DNA from: a virus
Virus record (IMG/VR): IMGVR_UViG_3300021142_000002
Span: 1-64,000 of that record
DNA: 64,000 nt
Reading direction: 5' to 3' (one strand)
In this document: positions 58,478 to 64,000 of the stretch, one piece after another
Position numbering within the stretch: the stretch's first letter is position 1
How the letters are laid out: the number at the start of each line of letters is the position of its first letter
Program-made: the position numbers and the translations under genes
Notes under the pieces: generated by a model
The model's database searches: none
What the model was told of the DNA's origin: nothing
What the model saw: the letters and a program-made list of their open reading frames with translations, nothing else

Positions 58478-59821
58478 TTATTCTTCTTTTCCAGCTTTTT
58501 CAACTTTTAAATTCTTCAATGATTTAGAAGCATAGTTATAAGCTGCTTTTGCAGAAGCCAATCCTTGTTTATGCAGTGAAAGGTCTGGTTCCATCAAAGA
58601 GAAAGATAAATTTTTAGATCCATATAAAACTTCTTTCATGTATTTATAGGGCTCAGATTTAGCTGATGGATCATTATGGCCAATTACGTCCAAACGTTCT
58701 TCCATGTTATAAATTTCATTTATAATTGTTTTTCTTTCAGTAATATTTAACTTGCTTTCTTTAATGGCTTTTGCCAATTCGGCAACTTCTCTTGCGATTT
58801 CAGCAACTTCGCCCGCATCCAATGCTTTAACTGCTGAAGCAACTTTAGGAAGTGATACACCTTCTGGTGTTCCAGTATAAACTTCTGCGCACCAAAAAAC
58901 ACTATGCCATCCAAGAAATTCAGCTTTTACAACAGTTTCACCCAAGAAGACTTCATTACTTTCTAATTTAACTTCATCTTCACCTGATTTAACTTCTTTC
59001 ATTTTAATAGGTGATGCTGAGCTATATTTTTTAGCCCAAGCCTCTGGGGAACCAATACCTTTAAGATCTTTAATATCTGGTTCTTTACCAACTTTCATTG
59101 CTGCTACTTTACCACAAAACTCTTTAATGATTTTGCAAGAAGCATTTTCAGTACCTAATTTATTAATAACTGTGGTCAAAGCTTTTAAACCAGCTGGTAG
59201 TGCAGCCACTGCGCCATTAGAAACTAAGTTACGGAATTCAGTTTTAGAAATTGATAACTCTTCTTTTTGCATTTTACCAACACGGCCAGAAGCTTTACCA
59301 GCTAATGCTAAAGCACCAGTTTGCAGGCGAGCAGCTTCAGCTTTATGACCTTCCCAGAATTCACCAATTTTAGTGATCCATGTTTTTACCATGGTAGTAA
59401 TTTTGGACCAGGCAGATTTAATAGAATCGCTAATGCCTTCAATTGCAATAGAGGTTGCAGCGACATTATCAATATCATCTTCTAAAGACTCAAGGCCTGC
59501 CGCAGTAGTATCAACTTTAATGAAATTGCCAGCAGTTGTTTTAATGGCAAAAGCTGCAAAAGTAGCTGCTTGTTTGCTAAGACCACCATCTTCTAATGAT
59601 TTAATCATTAATTCTTTAATGGATTCTAAACCTTCAGCAACTTCTTCAACGCGTTCTACTGCTTCTTCAACAACATCGGCATCTGAACTTTCTTCAATTT
59701 CTTCTTCTTCATACTCAGGAATAGGCTCACCTACTTCTTCAGGACCTTGCCCTTCCATTGCATTTACTTCTTCCATTAATTCTTCTAAACCAGCTCTATA
59801 ACCATATATTCTTCTTGACAT
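58478..59821 (-). CDS. Inner-head (internal core) protein, paralogue 4
   Basis: The 447-residue product begins MSRRIYGYRAGLEELMEEVN. The propeptide is acidic (EEVGEPIPEYEEEEIEESSD) and ends at GLE-SLED (Glu111) and AIE-GISDSIK (Glu128). The remainder is alanine- and lysine-rich (GALALAGKASGRVGKMQKEEL) and ends YKQG-like AAYNYASKSLKNLKVEKAGK. Codons are cleaner and less AT-rich than in paralogues 1-3, which suggests the highest expression of the group. It is the first gene of the cluster, after a late-promoter-like element at 59878. phiKZ gp93/gp95/gp162-type internal proteins are the likely relatives; assignment from layout and cleavage sites. Confidence 0.75.
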   Translation of the reverse strand: MSRRIYGYRAGLEELMEEVNAMEGQGPEEVGEPIPEYEEEEIEESSDADVVEEAVERVEEVAEGLESIKELMIKSLEDGGLSKQAATFAAFAIKTTAGNFIKVDTTAAGLESLEDDIDNVAATSIAIEGISDSIKSAWSKITTMVKTWITKIGEFWEGHKAEAARLQTGALALAGKASGRVGKMQKEELSISKTEFRNLVSNGAVAALPAGLKALTTVINKLGTENASCKIIKEFCGKVAAMKVGKEPDIKDLKGIGSPEAWAKKYSSASPIKMKEVKSGEDEVKLESNEVFLGETVVKAEFLGWHSVFWCAEVYTGTPEGVSLPKVASAVKALDAGEVAEIAREVAELAKAIKESKLNITERKTIINEIYNMEERLDVIGHNDPSAKSEPYKYMKEVLYGSKNLSFSLMEPDLSLHKQGLASAKAAYNYASKSLKNLKVEKAGKEE

Positions 59822-59877
59822 AATTGTATTCCTATTTAAATAGTGTAAATTTTAATTAATTAATTAGTATCTAATAG

Positions 59878-59889
59878 ATACATAGAATT
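59878..59889 (-). promoter_or_regulatory. Late-promoter-like core AATTCTATGTAT before the inner-head cluster
   Basis: On the minus strand this 12-mer equals the core of the 25-nt element found before two fibre genes. It lies 57 nt upstream of the inner-head start codon. Sequence on either side differs from the fibre copies. Confidence 0.4.
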
Positions 59890-59975
59890 AGAAAGTTATT
59901 TTCTTTCTATGCTTTGATAAAACCTTTGCTTCCTAATCCAGAAGTAGCAAGATGAAATGGTCCACCAACTTTCAT

Positions 59976-60310
59976 TTATTCAATAACTGCTGATCCTTTT
60001 TTGACCTCATCAATAAACTTAATATAATCTAATCTATTTTTTTATTTCAAACTTATTGTTAAACTTTATATTAAGCTGTAACCAACACATATTACCGTTT
60101 TCATCATGAGAAATTTCAGCAGGTTTTTCATTTTGTTACCATACCAAAACCATTCATATTTTTTTTTATTGTCTCATAATCACTCTCATTAAAATTTGTT
60201 TTTTCTTTAATTTCTTTAATATAAGTTAATTGACTTTTCCCAAAAATTAAAATTAAAGTCTTATTTAAAGATTCAGGCTTTTCTTCAGTAAGGGCAAATA
60301 AAATATAGAG
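59976..60310 (-). pseudogene. Decayed protein gene, several frameshifts
   Basis: Three consecutive fragments in different frames read like one protein: LTEEKPESLNKTLILIFGKS through to KKNMNGFGMVTK (stop at 60128), then EKPAEISHDENGNMCWLQLN ending KFEIKK (stop at 60034), then RLDYIKFIDEVKKGSAVIE. No usable start codon was seen at the front, and the beginning lies in the palindrome at 60306. Homopolymer runs of A and T at each junction are likely sites of the frame losses. The original product, about 105 residues, is unrecognised. Confidence 0.5.
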
Positions 60311-60337
60311 AGATAGTCTATATAGATTATCTCTCTA
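60306..60337 (-). terminator. Palindromic terminator with one G-U pair
   Basis: TAGAGAGATAGTCTAT pairs with ATAGATTATCTCTCTA except for one wobble pair, 10 nt after the stop of the 76-residue gene. ATTTTATTTGCC follows on the minus strand. Confidence 0.75.
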
Positions 60338-60347
60338 GTATTAGTTT

Positions 60348-60578
60348 CTACCATAAAGGAAAAACTGCATTAATATCATTGAGTGCTGTTTCAACAGATG
60401 ATCCTGCAACCACTACTGGATTAGCCGTCCACCATTGTTGTACAATCCTTTTATTAACCGCTGAAATTTTATAATGACTTAAACTAACCATCACCTTTCT
60501 TTTAAAGGCTGCTGTAATTCTACCATTGCTACCACGTTTAATCTGAGTACCACTTGTTTCTAGAGTCGATGTGCTCAT
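60348..60578 (-). CDS. Small hypothetical virion-type protein
   Basis: The 76-residue product begins MSTSTLETSGTQIKRGSNGR and contains AAFKRKVMVSLSHYKISAVN, ending NDINAVFPLW. It is basic and compact. It follows the 202-residue gene by 32 nt and ends the structural run that starts at 63268. No family recognised. Confidence 0.6.
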   Translation of the reverse strand: MSTSTLETSGTQIKRGSNGRITAAFKRKVMVSLSHYKISAVNKRIVQQWWTANPVVVAGSSVETALNDINAVFPLW

Positions 60579-60609
60579 AATTTTCTACCTATTAAATATA
60601 TTAAAGAAC

Positions 60610-61218
60610 TTAAGCCATTTTATCATGTCTACCCATTGGGCGACGCCAGGCATTGGCTGTTACTTCCATCTTAGTACCTCCTTCTAAAGGCCAGATAGAC
60701 TGGTTAGCACTATCAAATGATGTTCCACCTTTAGTAACATTATTACTAATACCGCTTAATTGCATTTCTGTAAAGAATAGATGGGCTCTAAGTAGAGTAT
60801 GTGCAATGCCTAATAGATATTGCTCACCCTTTTTCATTCTTACCCAATGTAAAATAACCTCTTTATCATAAGCTTCATTATTAGGTAATCCTAATTCATT
60901 TAAAACAGCTTTACGATGAGTTAAATATTTTCTATATTCTGCATCTGCTTGATAGTCCATTAAGGGAGATGCCTTATTGCCCTCAATGCACTCTAACCAG
61001 AATCTAGGTAATGTTCTCCATTTACCTGTTTTCATATTTTCTAAGCAATCGTGGAGTAAATCCCAATAAGTAAAACTCTTTCCTAAAATAGGGTCATTGA
61101 CATTATAAGTATTAAACATACTCATTAATTCCATGATGTTAACTACTTTAGGATCTGGAGCATTCTTTGATTGTTTAAAAATGGTGTGCAGTAAATTAGC
61201 TCTCTCTTCATTAAACAT
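60610..61218 (-). CDS. Virion structural protein
   Basis: The start is the ATG of MFNEERANLLHTIFKQSKNA, which overlaps the upstream gene's stop by 8 nt; other in-frame ATGs lie a little upstream. The 202-residue product is helical and Trp-rich (TYWDLLHDCLENMKTGKWRT, LPRFWLECIEGNK), with EVILHWVRMKKGEQYLLGIA and a C-terminal ANAWRRPMGRHDKMA. No known domain. Coupling with the 310-residue gene suggests a shared complex. Confidence 0.6.
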   Translation of the reverse strand: MFNEERANLLHTIFKQSKNAPDPKVVNIMELMSMFNTYNVNDPILGKSFTYWDLLHDCLENMKTGKWRTLPRFWLECIEGNKASPLMDYQADAEYRKYLTHRKAVLNELGLPNNEAYDKEVILHWVRMKKGEQYLLGIAHTLLRAHLFFTEMQLSGISNNVTKGGTSFDSANQSIWPLEGGTKMEVTANAWRRPMGRHDKMA

Positions 61219-62143
61219 TATCATGAGCTTTTTCTTCCATGTCTTCAATCTTAGCAGAAATTTTATTAATCAAATTACTATAATAAGCAATTTGTTTTTC
61301 TAAAGATTGTACCTTATTAGGATCTTCAGTAGCTATTGCATCGGCCTGTAAAGCTTTTAGAATTAATTGTATTCTAATTAATTCAGCTTTATTTTTTTCA
61401 TGGCGTTCAGCTCTCCAACCATTCATAGCTAAGCCACAAATATACCAAGGATTCCATGTAACAAAGGCTGTACAGGCCTTATAAGGATCTAATTTATCAG
61501 TCATTGTAGGATGACTAGATTCCCAGTCTTGTTCATTAAAGGTATGGCCTTTAAGATCTTTAATACTATTTAAGAAATGAGTTAATGGCTGCATATGCAT
61601 ATTAACTGCTGCTGCAAAGGCCATTATATTTTCTAGTTCATTAACATATTCAATGTCGCATTTAATGGTCGGACTAAAGAAGACTTCAGGGCTATAACCA
61701 TCTTTTAAATGCTTAGATAATACGGTCTCACATGCTACTGCAGTTAGCCATGCTTTAGCATAATCACTAATTAAAGTAATTCCTTCGATGTATTTAATGA
61801 TATTAAGCCTGTAATAGTCCGAAGTAATTTTTAAATTCTCTTCAGTAAATTCTTGCTTAATTAAAGCGATGACATGATCCTCATTATCTTGAATCATTTG
61901 CACTACTTTTTTAATTGTTTCATACGCACTTTCATGATAGCCATGAATGTATTTTTTTAATTCAAATTCAGTATTATCGAGTGTTTTACCTACAAAACCT
62001 GCAACGCCTGAAATAGAGTACATAGGCTCAATAGTGCCATTAATTTCAGCAAAGGCATGCTGAGCATCAATGGAAATATCTGTTCTTTTAAAGGTAGGAA
62101 TTAATCGCTTAAAATAATTCCCTAAGTTTGATAATTTAAACAT
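61211..62143 (-). CDS. Virion structural protein
   Basis: The 310-residue product begins MFKLSNLGNYFKRLIPTFKR and is mostly helical. It includes YSISGVAGFVGKTLDNTEFE, LISDYAKAWLTAVACETVLS, WESSHPTMTDKLDPYKACTA and a C-terminal coiled-coil helix (KAELIRIQLILKALQADAIA then SLEKQIAYYSNLINKISAKI). It follows the 367-residue gene by 21 nt after a weak site. phiKZ-like baseplate or head proteins have this general make-up; assignment is by context. Confidence 0.6.
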   Translation of the reverse strand: MFKLSNLGNYFKRLIPTFKRTDISIDAQHAFAEINGTIEPMYSISGVAGFVGKTLDNTEFELKKYIHGYHESAYETIKKVVQMIQDNEDHVIALIKQEFTEENLKITSDYYRLNIIKYIEGITLISDYAKAWLTAVACETVLSKHLKDGYSPEVFFSPTIKCDIEYVNELENIMAFAAAVNMHMQPLTHFLNSIKDLKGHTFNEQDWESSHPTMTDKLDPYKACTAFVTWNPWYICGLAMNGWRAERHEKNKAELIRIQLILKALQADAIATEDPNKVQSLEKQIAYYSNLINKISAKIEDMEEKAHDNV

Positions 62144-62164
62144 AATTTAATTCCTGATAGTAGT

Positions 62165-63268
62165 TTATAGTTGAGCTGCATTGCCTAGATTATAAGCTCT
62201 CATGATATCATCAATATTAACACCATTAGCCTTTTTAGAATTTTGTTTAATATCATCTAGCGTATACTCACCATAATGATCAATACCTCTTTGATACATG
62301 GTGAATCTTTCCATTCTGGTATCAACAACTATTAACATCATAGTAAAGTTATTTTCAAAATACTTATTTCTAACATGAGTATCTTTTAAACTACCTTTTA
62401 AAACGAGTTCTAAATCAGAAGCTGTTTGCTTACTGATAATGACCATAGTGGAAATAGAGTTAGGTGATCCATAACCAGAAGCTAATGACGCTAATGCATC
62501 ATTGATCTTTTTACTACGTGCTTTAGATAATAAACCTGTTTTATCAGCTAAGATAGCTTTTTTATCAGCTTCAATTAAATCCTGGCATAATAAAAAATCT
62601 CTAAAGAAAGAAATCTCACCAGAGCGCCACTGGTGATAACGAGTACCAAAGTTTAAATCAGCAGAGTTAGATTTAGCAATGAATAAAAAATCATCAGGTT
62701 CAATAGATTTAGGGTTTAAACGACAAACCACAGGAATGCTGACTGTATTATTACCTTCTCTTAATTTTACATCTAATAGCTTGCCGACTGCTAAATTACT
62801 CTCTTCCGTGATATTGTGTATAGTCTTATCAAACTCAAAAGACTTCTGTGAAGAAGATTGATCACCTAGTGCTTCGGTGCCATAAGAAGGTAGATAATGA
62901 GCCGTATCATCAATGGAATTTAATCCAGTCCATCTCGATAACTCAGCGGCATGCATAACTGTTCTATCAGTAGAAAATTGGTCTAAAACCTGCATAACCC
63001 TAACACTATCTACTGACATAGCAATATTTACTGCAGATAAATAATATCCACAATAAATAGATAAAAGAGTTTGCATTAAAGATGAAACTTGTTTTGGATC
63101 TAAACCTAAAACTCTTTTGTCGATCAAGACAACTGGATTGAGTTGAGTCGGTTTAGTATATTCAGTTAATGAGCCATTAGACATACTGGCAAACTGATTA
63201 GCTGACTGAGCTGCAATAGATAATAAACTAAGGTCAGCACCTGCAATAGCACTTAAAATTTTAGACAT
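62165..63268 (-). CDS. Virion structural protein
   Basis: The 367-residue product begins MSKILSAIAGADLSLLSIAA after AAAAGGAAAAGTA. It has VLIDKRVLGLDPKQVSSLMQ, IPVVCRLNPKSIEPDDFLFI and FENNFTMMLIVVDTRMERFT. The mixture of a helical start and beta-rich second half, with MQTLLSIYCGYYLSAVNIAM in the first third, suggests a tail or neck protein. It heads the minus-strand run and faces a divergent virion gene at 63307. The spacer of 38 nt holds starts for both genes and is very short. Confidence 0.6.
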   Translation of the reverse strand: MSKILSAIAGADLSLLSIAAQSANQFASMSNGSLTEYTKPTQLNPVVLIDKRVLGLDPKQVSSLMQTLLSIYCGYYLSAVNIAMSVDSVRVMQVLDQFSTDRTVMHAAELSRWTGLNSIDDTAHYLPSYGTEALGDQSSSQKSFEFDKTIHNITEESNLAVGKLLDVKLREGNNTVSIPVVCRLNPKSIEPDDFLFIAKSNSADLNFGTRYHQWRSGEISFFRDFLLCQDLIEADKKAILADKTGLLSKARSKKINDALASLASGYGSPNSISTMVIISKQTASDLELVLKGSLKDTHVRNKYFENNFTMMLIVVDTRMERFTMYQRGIDHYGEYTLDDIKQNSKKANGVNIDDIMRAYNLGNAAQL

Positions 63269-63306
63269 ACTACTTTTCCTTTTATAAATATTAATTTGGA
63301 CACGTT

Positions 63307-64000
63307 ATGAGCGATATCGGCAAAATAGACAGCGGACTAATAGATATCTCATCTAGAAGCCAACCCTTTGGGGGCAGTAACATATCCACTTATTCTGTCT
63401 TTAGAGGACTGAATGCTTTAGGGGGTATTCCTGCTCTTCTTCCTAACACCGACAACCAAGGCTATGTATTCTTTACAAAACCTTGCCTAAACTTATCATA
63501 CGATAATGTTATACCTTTTAGAAAATTAGTATATTTGGCGGATACTAGACCTACCTCGATGGGTAATGCTATTCGCTGTATGTTAAGTCCTAGCTTAATG
63601 GAAGGTAATGAAAACAATAGATCATTAATAGTAGATGATAAATGCGCTTTTTTACCCATTAGTAATTTACTTAGAAAACTCAGCGCACCACCTGATATTG
63701 TTGCTGATGTTTATACCTCTAGTGAAGGCTATAATAAAGAGCAGATTAGCTTTATTGATAGTAAAACAGGTATCTATAATGCCTATGATTTAACAGCTGA
63801 ATTCCAAAATATGGAGGGTGATCCCATTACTAGCATTTTTGATAGCTGGATCATTTATGCACAACGAGTCCTTGATGGCACTATGCTACCCTTTCCTAGA
63901 AATCAAATAGAAAGGCGAGTAGATTATCAAACGAGAATCTATAGATTGATTATGGATAGAAATAAAGAATATGTGCAAAAGATATCAGTCTCTGATGCAT
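63307..64000 (+). CDS. Virion structural protein (3' end outside window)
   Basis: An ATG at 63307 opens a frame with no stop to the window end, 231 codons so far. It reads MSDIGKIDSGLIDISSRSQP, then FGGSNISTYSVFRGLNALGG, and later FDSWIIYAQRVLDGTMLPFP and RRVDYQTRIYRLIMDRNKEY. The DWRY and FP motifs with MDRNKEYVQKI are like those of phiKZ-group structural proteins that occur beside the head-tail genes. No Shine-Dalgarno better than GGACAC was found. It is divergent from the gene at 63268. The assignment rests on style and position. Confidence 0.68.
   Translation, partial: MSDIGKIDSGLIDISSRSQPFGGSNISTYSVFRGLNALGGIPALLPNTDNQGYVFFTKPCLNLSYDNVIPFRKLVYLADTRPTSMGNAIRCMLSPSLMEGNENNRSLIVDDKCAFLPISNLLRKLSAPPDIVADVYTSSEGYNKEQISFIDSKTGIYNAYDLTAEFQNMEGDPITSIFDSWIIYAQRVLDGTMLPFPRNQIERRVDYQTRIYRLIMDRNKEYVQKISVSDA

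Larger units (their letters stand above)
59822..60347. other. 526-nt stretch without an intact gene
   Basis: From the right it holds a palindromic terminator (60306-60337), the decayed gene at 59976-60310, a 22-codon frame MKVGGPFHLATSGLGSKGF at 59907-59975 with no ribosome-binding site, a weak 7-bp hairpin at 59889-59909, and the promoter-like core at 59878-59889. I see no RNA gene. Confidence 0.55.

Noticed and set aside
63462-63659. Minus-strand frame near the right edge
   Set aside because: It lies wholly within the plus-strand virion gene starting at 63307, which stays open to the window end.

Overview
The window is a piece of a large, AT-rich, tailed-phage genome. Several proteins look like those of the phiKZ group of jumbo myoviruses: a ~780-residue major capsid protein with a removable N-terminal propeptide, an ~850-residue portal with a very acidic tail, a DnaB-like helicase beside the capsid gene, a RuvC-type resolvase inside a structural cluster, and a family of paralogous inner-head proteins with conserved Glu processing sites. 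The host is probably Gram-negative, because there is a lipobox protein next to a signal-peptide-bearing transglycosylase. I see no tRNA, integrase, transposase or CRISPR array. Family names are from memory of protein families, not from a search.

Layout. 1-16892 (+) holds the host-recognition genes: the end of one repeat-rich fibre, two more fibres that share an N-terminal attachment region, a small accessory protein, and a giant 2056-residue tail protein ending in a glycoside-hydrolase-like domain. 16930-18800 (+) looks like a lysis cassette (lipoprotein, a gp49/66-type protein, secreted lytic transglycosylase). 18862-25247 (-) is accessory: small unknown proteins and a class II (B12-dependent) ribonucleotide reductase. 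25352-27895 (-) is the portal; 27966-31972 (+) holds two virion proteins, RuvC and a small membrane protein. 32026-39638 (-) holds three large unrecognised proteins, the major capsid protein and a small upstream gene; 39726-41252 (+) is the DnaB-like helicase. 41430-47885 (-) is accessory/replication: an SNF2-type helicase split by an intein, a class 3 lipase and two GNAT acetyltransferases. 47946-63268 (-) is virion structure: four baseplate/tail-type proteins, five related inner-head proteins, and four more structural proteins. A further (+) virion gene starts at 63307 and leaves the window.

Punctuation. Transcription units are separated by about 17 near-perfect, nearly loopless inverted repeats of 26-34 nt, all different in sequence, many followed within a few bases by TATGTT and a T-run. 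A 14-nt motif, on the coding strand close to TATACATTATCTAA, lies upstream of five minus-strand accessory operons (candidate early/middle promoter). A second element with AATTCTATGTAT lies before two fibre genes and the inner-head cluster (candidate late promoter).

Notable points: the intein sits exactly in the Walker A motif and carries what looks like a dead homing-endonuclease remnant; propeptide cleavage motifs are shared by the capsid and inner-head paralogues; a beta module is shuffled between fibres; recent gene conversion is visible among paralogues; there are two islands of higher-GC genes; and several decayed genes or frameshifted gene ends are present (41312, 46134, 59976).
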